Origin: an uncultured Collinsella sp. | Lineage (GTDB): Bacteria; Actinomycetota; Coriobacteriia; Coriobacteriales; Coriobacteriaceae | Assembly: GCA_900541475.1 (NCBI GenBank) | Contig: UQJV01000003.1 | Span: 1-64,000, forward strand | Length of the DNA: 64,000 nt | Direction: 5' to 3' | In this document: positions 50,234-59,360 of the stretch, piece after piece | Position numbering within the stretch: position 1 is the first letter of the stretch | Layout: every line of letters begins with the position of its first letter | The notes under the pieces: model-generated | The model's input: the letters and a program-made list of their open reading frames with translations, nothing else | The model's database searches: none | Told to the model about the DNA's origin: nothing | Program-made: the position numbers and the translations under genes

Positions 50234-53038
50234 GTGAGAGCTGCCACTGCCCTTCGTTCAGTTATATGTCGCGCCCTGACCATTGTGCTTGCCGCGCTTG
50301 CCGTGCTGAGTTCAATCGCGCCTGTTCAAGCTTTTGCCGATGACTCTAGTCAGCCAGTCAAGACGGTCCGCGTTGGTTGGCTCGTCAACAACGAGGGCTT
50401 CCAGGACGGCACCCCGGGCGAGCGTCTCTCGGGATGGGGTTACGAGTACCTCCAGACCCTGTCGTACTACACGCCCGGCTGGCGGTACGAATACGTCTCC
50501 GGCACCTTCACCGAGCTTTTGGACATGCTCGAGGCGGGCGAGATCGACCTCATGCCCAACATCTCCTACTCCGAGGAACGTGCCCAAAAGCTGCTCTTTT
50601 CCTCGAACCCCGAGGGCACCGAGCGCTACTTCATCTACGCCAAGCCCGATCGCGACGATCTGGCCAAGGGTGACCCCCAAGCGCTCCAAGGCCTTACCAT
50701 CGGCTGCAACCCCGGCGTTATGCAAACCTTCGTTGGCCAGCAGTGGCTCGCCAACGAAGGCATTACCTGCACCTATAAAGAAATCAACACTGGCGGTGCC
50801 CTCTTTGACGCGCTCGCAAACAACGAGGTCGATGCCATCATCATGAACGACACGACCTCGTCACCCAGCGCCTCCCCCATGTTCTACATTGGTTCGAGCG
50901 ACTACTATTTTGCCGTCCCCAAAAGCCGCCCCGACCTGATGGACGACATCAATGCCGCCATGTCGGCAATCGCCCGCGTCAACCCACGCTATATCGACGA
51001 AGTCAAATCTAACTACTCGGCCCAAAACAGCGGTTCATCATCGCTCAACGGCCCCGAACGTTCCTGGCTCAAAACAAATGACAACACCATCACGCTCGGC
51101 TACATTACGGGCAGACTCCCCTACTGCAACGAAGACGAAAACGGCGAAATGGAAGGCTCGCTCGCATCGCTTGCGACGACGTTGCACGATAAATTTGGCA
51201 TTACGGTCAAAACCGTCGCCTTTGATAGCTACAAGATGATGTCAAAAGCCCTGTCAAAGGGAAGCATAGACGTTGTGCTGCCGGTATACCGAGATTACTG
51301 GTTTGCCGAGCAATCAGGCGTTGTGCAGTCGATATCGTTGGGGACCATATCCCTCACCGCCATCCACACCGGCAGCGACCTGAACAAAGACCTTCAGAAC
51401 ATCGCCTGTACCAAATCATCGTTTGTCAACAAAAATGCACTTGAAAGTCTGTTCCCCACAGCGACCGTGACCGAATACCAATCCGACGATGAAGCGTTCG
51501 ACGCCCTCAGGAAGGGAATGGCGCACTGCATCGTCGCTCCCAGCTCACGCATAAAAACCATCGGCGACCGTCATGATCTCAAGGACTACGAGACGGTCGA
51601 GCTCCCTGACACCTGTGAGCTCTCGTGCTGGATTTCGCGCGGAAAGCCCGAGCTGCTGGGAATCATCAACAAGGGCATCATCAATGCCGGAGAATCGCTC
51701 TCCGCAAGCAATTACTCCTCCACGTCGTACACGACCCAGGAATCAGACACGCTTCAATTCCTTTTTCGCAACCGCACCGCCATTGCCGCTACCCTCATCG
51801 GTATGTTGTCGGTCGGCATCGTCCTGCTCATCTGGGCGCTCGTGCGCGCTCGAACCGAGCGCAAAAAAGCCGACGCTGCCAACGCCGCTAAGACGGCATT
51901 CCTCACGCGCATGAGCCACGACATCCGTACGCCGCTCAACGGTATCCTGGGCCTTATCGAGATTGAGGAATTGAAGGAAGGCGATATCAAGGTCGCCCGC
52001 GAGAGCCGTGCCAAGGCGCGCGTTGCCGCCAATCACCTGCTCTCGCTGATCAACGACATCCTCGAGATGGGCAAAATCGAAGACCGCAAGCTAACACTGG
52101 AGCATGCGCCTTTTAACCTCAAAGAGCTCTGTGACAATACGCTGGTTCTGTGCAAGCTCCGCGCGTCCAGTAACGGCATCACCATGCAGGACAATAGTCT
52201 GCCGTACGCCACGGGGCCATACATGATCGGCAGTCCCACCCATATCCGACAGATCATGATCAACCTGTTAGACAACAGCATTAAGTACAACAAGCACGGC
52301 GGCTCCGTCACCTTTAGCTCAAAGACCAAGCCACTCGATAACGGGCGCGCACTCTTTTGCTTTAGCGTTTCGGATACCGGCATTGGCATGACTCCCAAGT
52401 TTTTACAGCATATCTATGAGCCGTTTGCCCAAGAAGGTGACGATGCGCGCAGCAAGTTCCAAGGAACCGGCATGGGCATGCCAATCGTCAAGTCGCTTAT
52501 TGAACTGATGGGCGGCACCATCGAAGTCACCAGTGAGCTCCATGTGGGCACCTCGTTCTACGTGGAGATTCCGCTCGATATCGACGAGAATCCCCAGGCG
52601 CGGGCGAATACGGTTGAGAGTGCGCCCGACTGCTCGCTCACCGACATGAACGTGCTGCTCGCCGAAGACAACGAATTGAATGCCGAGATTGCCCAGACGC
52701 TGCTAGAATCCGAGGGCGTCGTGGTCACCCGCGCCGCCAACGGCAACGAGGTCGTCGATCTGTACCTATCGCATCCCGCCGGCAGCTTCGATGCGATCCT
52801 GATGGACATTATGATGCCGGACATGGACGGCTATGAGGCAACCCGCGCGATTCGTCTGAGCGAGAAGGTCGATGCAGCCGATATCCCCATCATCGCGCTC
52901 ACCGCCAATGCCTTTGCCGAGGACGCCAAGGCGGCACACGATGCCGGCATGAACGCCCATCTGTCCAAACCGCTCGACTTTAACAAGCTCAAAAACATAC
53001 TCGCCCGCATCAAGAAAAACGGATCCGTTTCGCTATAG
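50234..53038 (+). CDS. BvgS-like hybrid sensor histidine kinase with two periplasmic binding domains
   Basis: A 934-residue sensor. GTG 50234 is the start; AGGATT lies upstream. Domains: signal peptide (cleavage about residue 35, VQAFA), SBP_bac_3-like solute-binding domain 1 (about 40-265) and 2 (about 280-490), a membrane helix (about 515-537), HisKA with SHDIRTPLNG (His562), an ATPase domain with GTGMGMPIVK, and a receiver (phosphoacceptor Asp858 in LMDIMMPDMDG). The layout matches BvgS/EvgS, where small ligands such as amino acids are sensed. No separate response regulator or HPt is adjacent, so the output partner lies elsewhere. Confidence 0.92.
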   Translation: MRAATALRSVICRALTIVLAALAVLSSIAPVQAFADDSSQPVKTVRVGWLVNNEGFQDGTPGERLSGWGYEYLQTLSYYTPGWRYEYVSGTFTELLDMLEAGEIDLMPNISYSEERAQKLLFSSNPEGTERYFIYAKPDRDDLAKGDPQALQGLTIGCNPGVMQTFVGQQWLANEGITCTYKEINTGGALFDALANNEVDAIIMNDTTSSPSASPMFYIGSSDYYFAVPKSRPDLMDDINAAMSAIARVNPRYIDEVKSNYSAQNSGSSSLNGPERSWLKTNDNTITLGYITGRLPYCNEDENGEMEGSLASLATTLHDKFGITVKTVAFDSYKMMSKALSKGSIDVVLPVYRDYWFAEQSGVVQSISLGTISLTAIHTGSDLNKDLQNIACTKSSFVNKNALESLFPTATVTEYQSDDEAFDALRKGMAHCIVAPSSRIKTIGDRHDLKDYETVELPDTCELSCWISRGKPELLGIINKGIINAGESLSASNYSSTSYTTQESDTLQFLFRNRTAIAATLIGMLSVGIVLLIWALVRARTERKKADAANAAKTAFLTRMSHDIRTPLNGILGLIEIEELKEGDIKVARESRAKARVAANHLLSLINDILEMGKIEDRKLTLEHAPFNLKELCDNTLVLCKLRASSNGITMQDNSLPYATGPYMIGSPTHIRQIMINLLDNSIKYNKHGGSVTFSSKTKPLDNGRALFCFSVSDTGIGMTPKFLQHIYEPFAQEGDDARSKFQGTGMGMPIVKSLIELMGGTIEVTSELHVGTSFYVEIPLDIDENPQARANTVESAPDCSLTDMNVLLAEDNELNAEIAQTLLESEGVVVTRAANGNEVVDLYLSHPAGSFDAILMDIMMPDMDGYEATRAIRLSEKVDAADIPIIALTANAFAEDAKAAHDAGMNAHLSKPLDFNKLKNILARIKKNGSVSL

Positions 53039-53078
53039 TTTTTGCAGCAACCACGCACGACCAGAAAGGAAGCCAACG

Positions 53079-53558
53079 ATGTTTAGGCCCTTACGTCGAA
53101 AGAAACGCGCCATCACCGACGAGGAAGCGCGCGAACTGCTCGCCACCTGCAAGCGCGGCGTCTTTGCCGTCAACGGCGACGATGGCTACCCGTACGCCAT
53201 TCCCGTCAACTACTTCTTTGACGCCGAGCACGACAAGATTTATTTCCATGGCGCCAAGGCTGGCCACAAGGTCGACGCACTCAAGCGCGATGACAAGGTC
53301 TGCTTTACCGTTTACGGAAACGAGTGGTACCAGGACGGCGACTGGGCTCCCTACGTTATGAGCACCGTCGTCTTTGGCCGTTGTCGCCTGGCGAATGACA
53401 CCCCCGCGTTTATCGAGGACAAAGTCCGCCAGCTCGCCCTTAAGTACTACCCTTCTGCCGAGGAAGTCGAAGAGGAAATCGCCAAGGACATTAAGGGCGT
53501 CCAGCTCTACGAGATTACGATTGAGCATCTTTGCGGCAAGCAGATTCAAGAAAAGTAA
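53079..53558 (+). CDS. Pyridoxamine-5'-phosphate-oxidase-like flavoprotein (Nim family)
   Basis: A 159-residue FMN-binding split-barrel protein. ATG 53079 follows GAAAGGAAGCC. The start RRKKRAITDEEARELLATCKRGVFAVNGDDGYPYAIPVNYFFDAEHDKIYFHGAKAGHKVDALKRDDKVCFTVYG is typical of the Nim-like pyridoxamine oxidase family. Related proteins reduce nitroimidazoles, but the native substrate is unknown. It is the last gene on its strand before a hairpin and converges on malY. Confidence 0.87.
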   Translation: MFRPLRRKKRAITDEEARELLATCKRGVFAVNGDDGYPYAIPVNYFFDAEHDKIYFHGAKAGHKVDALKRDDKVCFTVYGNEWYQDGDWAPYVMSTVVFGRCRLANDTPAFIEDKVRQLALKYYPSAEEVEEEIAKDIKGVQLYEITIEHLCGKQIQEK

Positions 53559-53600
53559 GCCTCTCAGCAGGTCTGCGCCCAATTGCTACAGATGCTTTAC

Positions 53601-53641
53601 CATGTGGGGCCTTCTAGCCGACTTGGCAGAAGGCCCACATG
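53601..53641. terminator. Hairpin between converging PNPOx-like and MalY genes
   Basis: CATGTGGGGCCTTCT and AGAAGGCCCACATG pair over 14 bp with one bulged G; no T run. Confidence 0.6.
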
Positions 53642-53651
53642 CAGCGCACGC

Positions 53652-54866
53652 TTACCGTGCATTAAAAACGTAGCGGTCCAGGCGGTCGCACGCTTCCCTC
53701 ACGCGCGAAAGCGGCAGCGCCAGATTCACGCGAATGTGGCAGGGCCCGTGGAACGGACGACCGTCCTGATACCCCACGCCCACGCGCGCCCCCTCGTCGA
53801 GCAGCCACTGAATATCGCGGCCATGCTCGCGGCACCACTCGGTGCAGTCCAGAAACACCATGTACGTGCCCTGCGGACGCGAATAGGACACGCCCTCAAA
53901 ATGCTCGTCCACGTAATCGCAGAAGTACTCGATATTGCCGGCAAGCACCTGGTTGAGCTCGTCCACCCACTCGTAGCCCTGCGGCTGATAGGCACCGATA
54001 AGCGCATGCATGGAGAGGACATTCATCTCGTTGTAGTGAGTCTTGTCGGACACGGCGCACATGCGGTCACGCAGCGTCTCGTTGTAGACAATGTGGTAGC
54101 TGCCGACCAGGCCCGCCAGGTTGAACGTCTTGCTGGGCGCGTAGAGGGCAACCGTACGCATGCGGGCATCCTCGCTCACCGACTGCGTCGGGATATGCTT
54201 GTGCCCCGGCAGGATGATATCGGACCAAATCTCGTCCGAGATCACCACGCAATCGTGCTGGCGATAGATGTCCATGGCGCGCTCGATCTCGTCGCGCTCC
54301 CATACGCGGCCGCAGGGATTGTGCGGCGAGCAGAACACCGCGGCATGGATGTGGTTTTGGGCGAGCTTGTGCTCCATGTCCTCAAAGTCCATACGCCACA
54401 CGCCTTGATCGTCGAGCTTAAGCGGGCTGTGGACAATACGATAGCCCGCGGCTTCGATGGATTTGGTAAAGCCGATGTAGGTGGGGCTATGGACCAGCAC
54501 CGCATCGCCCGGCTGGACATACGCGCGCAACGTCGACACGACACCGCCCAGCACGCCGTTTTCGTAGCCGATATGCTCCGGTGCCAAGCCCTCAACGCCA
54601 TTGCGGCGCCTCTGCCATTCGATGATGCGATCGAAGTACTCGGGACGCGGATTGAAGTAACCAAACATGGGGTGCTGAGCGCGCTTGATGATGTACTCCT
54701 GAACCGTGGGCACCGTGGCAAAATTCATGTCGGCCACCCACATGGGGATGCGGTCGAAGCCCTCGTCGGGTGCGTTCGGAGCCATGCCGGGGATCTCGCC
54801 CCAAGAGTCAACGGCGATGGAGTCCATGCCGTGGCGGTCGATAAGCGAGCTAAAGTCGTATTTCAT
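53652..54866 (-). CDS. MalY/PatB-type PLP aminotransferase / C-S lyase
   Basis: A 404-residue PLP enzyme. ATG 54866 follows GGGAG. The MalY/PatB start FDRIPMWVADMNFATVPTVQE, the motif FCSPHNPCGRVW, the site SDEIWSDI, and the PLP Lys in YAPSKTFNLAGL match the family. MalY/PatB enzymes cleave cystathionine or cysteine beta-C-S bonds, releasing homocysteine and pyruvate or related products. No sulfur-metabolism gene is adjacent, so the role (transsulfuration or cysteine degradation) is inference. Confidence 0.9.
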   Translation of the reverse strand: MKYDFSSLIDRHGMDSIAVDSWGEIPGMAPNAPDEGFDRIPMWVADMNFATVPTVQEYIIKRAQHPMFGYFNPRPEYFDRIIEWQRRRNGVEGLAPEHIGYENGVLGGVVSTLRAYVQPGDAVLVHSPTYIGFTKSIEAAGYRIVHSPLKLDDQGVWRMDFEDMEHKLAQNHIHAAVFCSPHNPCGRVWERDEIERAMDIYRQHDCVVISDEIWSDIILPGHKHIPTQSVSEDARMRTVALYAPSKTFNLAGLVGSYHIVYNETLRDRMCAVSDKTHYNEMNVLSMHALIGAYQPQGYEWVDELNQVLAGNIEYFCDYVDEHFEGVSYSRPQGTYMVFLDCTEWCREHGRDIQWLLDEGARVGVGYQDGRPFHGPCHIRVNLALPLSRVREACDRLDRYVFNAR

Positions 54867-54978
54867 GCTGAACTCCCGTGCAAAGTTGATTGTTTTGGTA
54901 GGCGTTATTGTCCACCAGCGTGGGCGGTTTTGGCATGGGGTTTGCTGTTGATTTTGACGGATACGGGCGGATGGCAGA

Positions 54979-55716
54979 TTAGTCTTGAGCGTCGTTGATG
55001 GCGGTTACCGTCAACCCGGCTCCGTCGACCGTAAACGATATGTCGAGCCCGGCGTAAGCCAAATGGTAAACGCGGTTTGGCTCGTGCTTGCTGCCCGCGC
55101 GGCGCGGATCTTGGCAAAGGACCTCGACCAAGCCGGGGAGCTTTGCGGGCGGGACCTTGTCTTGCAGCGCTTGTGGGAACTCGACGTCGAGCTCTTGCCA
55201 CGGAGTACCCTCAATCCAGCCGCCGGTCGCATCCGGGTGACAGTCCGCAAACGGAATGTAGGGCTTAATGTCGTAGATGGGCGTGCCGTCACGCAGGTCG
55301 GCCCCCAGCACATGGATGATGGGACCATTGTCGGTGAGCTCGACGCGATCGAGCTTGACGCAGGTAAGACCGATGGGATTAGGGCGAAACGGACCGCGCG
55401 TGGCAAACACGCCCACGCGCTCGGCTCCACCCAGACGCGGCGGGCGCACAGTTTTCGACCACTTGGCATTGGTGCCGGACCTGTCCTGTGTTTTAGCGTC
55501 GGCGGCAATATCCTTAGCCGTGCCGCCGGGCGTTCCGTTTTCGAAGCGCCAGAGCAGCCATAGGTGAGAGAAGGAATCCAGACCCTCAACTGCTGCGTTG
55601 GAGGCAAATTCCGGCTCAAAGACGATGCGTCCCTGCAGATGGGGCGCCAAAAAGCTGTTGCGCGGAATGCCGAACTTCTGCGGCAGGTCGGTATGTATGT
55701 GTGCAATAGGTTCCAT
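54979..55716 (-). CDS. trmO: TrmO/TsaA-type tRNA methyltransferase (m6t6A37)
   Basis: A 245-residue enzyme of the TsaA/TrmO family, which N6-methylates t6A at position 37 of threonine tRNA using SAM. It contains IAHIHTDLPQKFGIPRNSF, SFSHLWLLWRFE, GVFATRGPFRPNPIGLTCVKL and the late segment DIKPYIPFADC, in the family order. The C-terminal extension beyond about 160 is present too. ATG 55716 is chosen by homology; ATG 55725 is in frame, and no clear ribosome site is visible at either. The upstream frame is a shadow of the gene at 55858. Confidence 0.88.
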   Translation of the reverse strand: MEPIAHIHTDLPQKFGIPRNSFLAPHLQGRIVFEPEFASNAAVEGLDSFSHLWLLWRFENGTPGGTAKDIAADAKTQDRSGTNAKWSKTVRPPRLGGAERVGVFATRGPFRPNPIGLTCVKLDRVELTDNGPIIHVLGADLRDGTPIYDIKPYIPFADCHPDATGGWIEGTPWQELDVEFPQALQDKVPPAKLPGLVEVLCQDPRRAGSKHEPNRVYHLAYAGLDISFTVDGAGLTVTAINDAQD

Positions 55717-55857
55717 GCCGGTCATTGTACGGCATGGAGGTGTGGAGCGTTGCGTGCAATTCTTCGCCGCGGTCGCCCGTCGTGCAACCAACGGTTGCTT
55801 GGAAGGGCGCCTGCCGCCGCGTATGCTTAAGCCATCAACCAGCAGAAAGGAGCCGCT

Positions 55858-56685
55858 ATGGCCTTTGCAGAAAAGCTCATTGCCATCCGTCGCGCCCATC
55901 ACCTTACCCAAGAGCAGCTCGCCGCCAAGCTCTTCGTCACACGCCAAGCCGTCAGCCGTTGGGAGCGCGGCGAAGTCACCCCGGGCATCGACATGATGAA
56001 GCTCATTGCCGCCGTAACCGGAGAGCCGCTGCCCCACCTGCTCGAAATGCCCGAGCATTATTGCCAGAGCTGCGGCATGATACTCACGCCCGGCGACTGC
56101 GGCACCGACGCTGCGGGCGCCGCGACCGACCATTACTGCAAGTGGTGCTACGACCACGGCAAGTACACCTATGACACCACCATGGAGGCGATGATCGAGG
56201 ACTGTGCCCCGCGGCTGGCGCAAAACACCGGCATGTCGCTCGACGAAGCCGTCTCGCTCATGGGCGCCGTGCTGCCGCAACTGGAGCGCTGGCGCACCGT
56301 GCAGGAAAACGAGGAGTGCTACGGCGCCGAGGCCCGGGCGCGCTATGGCGATGAAGCCGTCGATGCGGCAAACGAAACGTTACTGGATATGGATCCTCAG
56401 ACATGGAACGACATGAAGGAACTTGAACGCGCCATTTTGGGCCAGCTTTCGATTGCCATGGGCGATGGCGATGCGGATGGAAGCGAGGCTCGCAAGCTTG
56501 TCGCGATGCATCGTCGCTGGATTGCTCTCAACTGGGGATGCGAGCCCCAGAACGAAGCGTATCTGGGCCTCGCCCACGGCTATCTTGCCGACCAGCGCTT
56601 TATCGACTACTACGACAAGCCCTGCGGCACCGGAGCCACGGCGTTTCTGGTACAGGCCATCGAGTCGTCGTTGACGCGCGCATAG
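55858..56685 (+). CDS. Xre-type HTH fused to zinc ribbon and TipAS-like domain
   Basis: A 275-residue regulator. ATG 55858 follows GAAAGGAGCCGCT. Residues 4-57 are an HTH (IRRAHHLTQEQLAAKLFVTRQAVSRWERGEVTPG), 66-110 a zinc ribbon (HYCQSCGM...HYCKWCYD), and 150-275 a TipAS-like drug-binding domain: YGAEARARYGDEAVDAAN, WNDMKELERAILG, MHRRWIALNWGCEPQNEAYLGLAHGYLADQRFIDYYDKPCGTGATAFLVQAI. TipAS domains usually follow MerR HTHs and sense thiopeptides; here it is joined to an Xre HTH. Its target genes are not shown by the neighbourhood. Confidence 0.88.
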   Translation: MAFAEKLIAIRRAHHLTQEQLAAKLFVTRQAVSRWERGEVTPGIDMMKLIAAVTGEPLPHLLEMPEHYCQSCGMILTPGDCGTDAAGAATDHYCKWCYDHGKYTYDTTMEAMIEDCAPRLAQNTGMSLDEAVSLMGAVLPQLERWRTVQENEECYGAEARARYGDEAVDAANETLLDMDPQTWNDMKELERAILGQLSIAMGDGDADGSEARKLVAMHRRWIALNWGCEPQNEAYLGLAHGYLADQRFIDYYDKPCGTGATAFLVQAIESSLTRA

Positions 56686-56736
56686 ACCGCGGCGGCTTTG
56701 GGTATTTCAATCAAAACCTCAACCGATTGGAGACCT

Positions 56737-56982
56737 ATGGCTACTAATCACGAGCTCGCGCTGTACGTTATGACCGGCTGCCCGTATTGCTTAAAGGTCA
56801 AGCGTTTCCTTGCCGATAACGGCGTAACCATTCCCGAACGCAATATCTCGACCGATTCCGAAGCCGAGCAGACACTCATCGCCGTCGGCGGAAAACGCCA
56901 GGTTCCCTGTCTGTTCATCGACGGCAAACCCCTCTACGAATCGAGCGACATCATCGCGTGGGCGCAAGAGAACCTGCTCTAG
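56737..56982 (+). CDS. Glutaredoxin-like thiol oxidoreductase
   Basis: An 81-residue thioredoxin-fold protein. ATG 56737 follows TTGGAGACC. Active site CPYC at 15-18, cis-Pro in QVPCLFID, and the C-terminal YESSDIIAWAQENL are typical of glutaredoxins. It is about 50 bp after the TipAS-type regulator and may be co-transcribed. It reduces disulfides or mixed thiols. Confidence 0.9.
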   Translation: MATNHELALYVMTGCPYCLKVKRFLADNGVTIPERNISTDSEAEQTLIAVGGKRQVPCLFIDGKPLYESSDIIAWAQENLL

Positions 56983-56996
56983 TGCAACACAGCCAT

Positions 56997-57039
56997 TGGG
57001 GACGTTCTTAAATGACTAGTCGTTAAAGAACGTCCCCAA
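56997..57039. repeat. Dispersed palindrome, GACGTTCTT subfamily, copy 2
   Basis: TTGGGGACGTTCTT and AAGAACGTCCCCAA form a perfect 14-bp stem with the loop AAATGACTAGTCGTTA, the same loop as copy 1 at 37464. It sits 8 bases beyond the dus stop codon. Confidence 0.8.
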
Positions 57040-57046
57040 CGACCAA

Positions 57047-58000
57047 CTAGCCGTGGAAGCGGGCTATGGGTGCAAGTGGCTGCTCGCGAAAGACGCGATC
57101 GACGGCGGCGCGGTATTCGTCGACCTTTTTAGTCTTACGTACGAGCTTGTGAACGGTAGCGGGATCGGCGAAGGCGCATTTGGCGTAGAACCACCACTCC
57201 TTCATGCGAAAGACCGCGTTGCCGCCAATCTCTTCTGCATAGGCTGCAAACAGCGTGTCGTGGAAGCGCTGCAGCTCAGCAGCCGTTGCAGCAGGGCCGC
57301 CCTTAACCATACGAGCCAGAGCGGGGTTCGCGAGCAGGCCGCGCCCCAGCATCACATGGCGTGTGCCGGGATAGGTCTCCGTCAGCGCATCCATATCCTC
57401 AAGATCAAAAATGTCGCCGTTGTATGCCACCGGAAACGGCGCACGCTCCAGCGTCTCGCCGTAAAACGCTTTGCGCGGCGAGCCCGTGTAACGATCCTTT
57501 TGCACGCGCGGATGCACGATTAGCTCTGCCAGCGGCATGCGACAGTACAGGTCAAGCACGCGCTCGTATTCGTCGTCACTCTCCAGCCCCAGCCTGGTTT
57601 TTACCGACACCGGCAACGGCGAACGTTCGCACACATCGCTCAAGAACACTTCGAGCTCGTCCAAGTGGCGCAAAAAGCCCGAGCCCTTGCCCTTGGCGAC
57701 AACCGTCCCCGAGGGACAACCCAAGTTGAGATTGACCTCGCGATAGCCCATGTCGGCGAGCACCTGTGCCGCCCACACAAACTCGTCCACGTTCTTGGAC
57801 ATCAACTGAGGCACCACGTTGAGCCCCTGGTTATTGGCAGGATCGATCTCCTTAAACGCCTTGCCGCCAAAGCGGTTTCCCACCCGCGGCGGCGGCAAAA
57901 ACGGCGTGTAATAGCAATCGAGCGCACCGAAGCACTCCGCATGCACGCGACGGAACACATGCCCGGTAATTCCCTCCATGGGGGCCAGCGAAAGGATCAT
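57047..58000 (-). CDS. dus: tRNA-dihydrouridine synthase
   Basis: A 317-residue FMN TIM-barrel enzyme that reduces uridines in tRNA D-loops. ATG 58000 follows GAGAAGAG. It begins LSLAPMEGITGHVFRR, the FMN phosphate site, and has NLGCPSGTVVAKGKGSGF with the catalytic Cys, and later IVHPRVQKDRYTG and MLGRGLLANPAL. The family includes DusA/B/C; the subtype is not certain. It stands alone, flanked by two dispersed palindromes. Confidence 0.92.
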   Translation of the reverse strand: MILSLAPMEGITGHVFRRVHAECFGALDCYYTPFLPPPRVGNRFGGKAFKEIDPANNQGLNVVPQLMSKNVDEFVWAAQVLADMGYREVNLNLGCPSGTVVAKGKGSGFLRHLDELEVFLSDVCERSPLPVSVKTRLGLESDDEYERVLDLYCRMPLAELIVHPRVQKDRYTGSPRKAFYGETLERAPFPVAYNGDIFDLEDMDALTETYPGTRHVMLGRGLLANPALARMVKGGPAATAAELQRFHDTLFAAYAEEIGGNAVFRMKEWWFYAKCAFADPATVHKLVRKTKKVDEYRAAVDRVFREQPLAPIARFHG

Positions 58001-58021
58001 CTACTCTTCTCTCATATCAAC

Positions 58022-58056
58022 GAACATGACTAAGGAACTGCCCCTTTGTCATGTTC
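58022..58056. repeat. Dispersed palindrome, TGACAAAGGGAC subfamily, degenerate copy
   Basis: GAACATGAC..AAGG and CCCCTTTGTCATGTTC pair imperfectly. It lies between the dus start and the membrane gene at 58181. Confidence 0.55.
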
Positions 58057-58067
58057 ATTATGCCTTG

Positions 58068-58104
58068 TGCTCTAACACCACGCCATTAGCGCCGTGTTAG
58101 AGCA
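58068..58104. promoter_or_regulatory. Palindrome upstream of membrane protein gene
   Basis: TGCTCTAACAC and GTGTTAGAGCA, perfect 11-bp arms, 15-base loop. It could be an operator for the gene at 58181 or a terminator. Confidence 0.4.
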
Positions 58105-58180
58105 ACTGACGCCCTGCACTCATTTATACTCAAACGCATGCGTGCATCGCCCGCGTAGAACGATGAGAGTCGAGGCCCCC

Positions 58181-59314
58181 ATGCAGCAGCTCACCGAGCA
58201 AGAAAAGAAACGCATCCAGCGGTACTGCACGTACCCCAAGATCGCAGCGACTGCACTCGCCATGTCGTTCGTAGCATGCCTGCTGATGTTGCCGCTCCAA
58301 ATGATCAACGATATCGCGTTCCACCAAAAAGAATTCCAACCCGCGGGCATATATACCGCCATCGCACTCACCGTAATCGAACTCGCCATCTTTTGCTATT
58401 GCGCTCTTGCGCCGCGCTTTGGAATGCAGGGCAAACAGTGGAAGGAGCTGCAGAGCAGGCTTGCGGTGGCCCAGACCAACAAGGACCATTCCGCGGAGGT
58501 CGCCGGCGTGCTTGCCACGCAAGCTGCCGGCCGCCTGCTCAAGAACAGCGATAACGATCTCGCGCGCAACCTGGGCGGTGCCGCCGAGGTTGCCAGCGCC
58601 GTAGGGGCAGTCGCCACGGCGGCAGACGTGCTGGCCGAGACCTCGAGCAATGCCGAGGCCATGGCAAACGCATACGGCGTGACAATTCCAAACGTCAAGA
58701 AGCAGATCATAGCTCTCGCGGTGTTGCCCGCCATTGTGCTGCTTGGCGTCTACATCCCGCAGTTTGTCCAGGGAAATAACGAGCTTCAGGCGAGAAAGGC
58801 CGCTGCCGCCGAACAGCTCACCATTGCACAGGATGCCCTGGAACCCGTGTGCGAACGCATCGCGGCAGATGATCCGTACGAGTCGTATCACGACTACGGC
58901 TACCGCATTATCGGCTATCTACGCGACAACGACCTCGGCGCTCAAGCGGCCTATGTCTACCTTTCTTTTGATGTAGACGGCACGCTCACGGACGTCGATT
59001 ACACCAGTCAGATCGACCCCGAGGCAAGCCTTGCAGACAACCTCGCCCGCGCCGAGCAGGATATTGCAACGCTCTGTGCCCCGCTCAACGGACTGGACAT
59101 TTCCGTTGCCACGCCTGACCTCCTCGCGCCATGTAGCCTGTCGGATGAGTTTAAGCGGGCATTTTTGGCCGGATCCTTATACGAGGAGATCAGCATCAAG
59201 ACGGAGGACGAATCCATCAAGTCGTACTACGCCTTTGACACCGAGCCCAAGGAAGAGTTCGACGAATACACCCATCCGGAAATTAGGCTCATGCTCTCTG
59301 CAAAGAAGAGCTAG
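58181..59314 (+). CDS. Membrane protein with three helices and a C-terminal extracytoplasmic domain, function unknown
   Basis: A 377-residue protein. ATG 58181 follows GTCGAGGCCCCC; an earlier in-frame start at 58094 is unlikely. The N-terminus is cytoplasmic and charged, with two helices (about 24-43 and 51-76), an Ala-rich coiled segment (about 90-165, VASAVGAVATAADVLAETSSNAEAM), a third helix (IIALAVLPAIVLLGVYIPQFV, about 185-205), and then a 170-residue acidic domain ending with VDYTSQIDPEASLADNLARAEQDIATLC. No recognised family. Confidence 0.75.
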   Translation: MQQLTEQEKKRIQRYCTYPKIAATALAMSFVACLLMLPLQMINDIAFHQKEFQPAGIYTAIALTVIELAIFCYCALAPRFGMQGKQWKELQSRLAVAQTNKDHSAEVAGVLATQAAGRLLKNSDNDLARNLGGAAEVASAVGAVATAADVLAETSSNAEAMANAYGVTIPNVKKQIIALAVLPAIVLLGVYIPQFVQGNNELQARKAAAAEQLTIAQDALEPVCERIAADDPYESYHDYGYRIIGYLRDNDLGAQAAYVYLSFDVDGTLTDVDYTSQIDPEASLADNLARAEQDIATLCAPLNGLDISVATPDLLAPCSLSDEFKRAFLAGSLYEEISIKTEDESIKSYYAFDTEPKEEFDEYTHPEIRLMLSAKKS

Positions 59315-59360
59315 AAGCTTGCGTTCTGATTTCCGCTCGCAAACGCCGTCTATATCTCGA

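Noticed and set aside
54979..56280. 433-residue fused TrmO protein
   Set aside because: The first 188 codons are antisense to the HTH-zinc-TipAS gene; homology begins at 55716.
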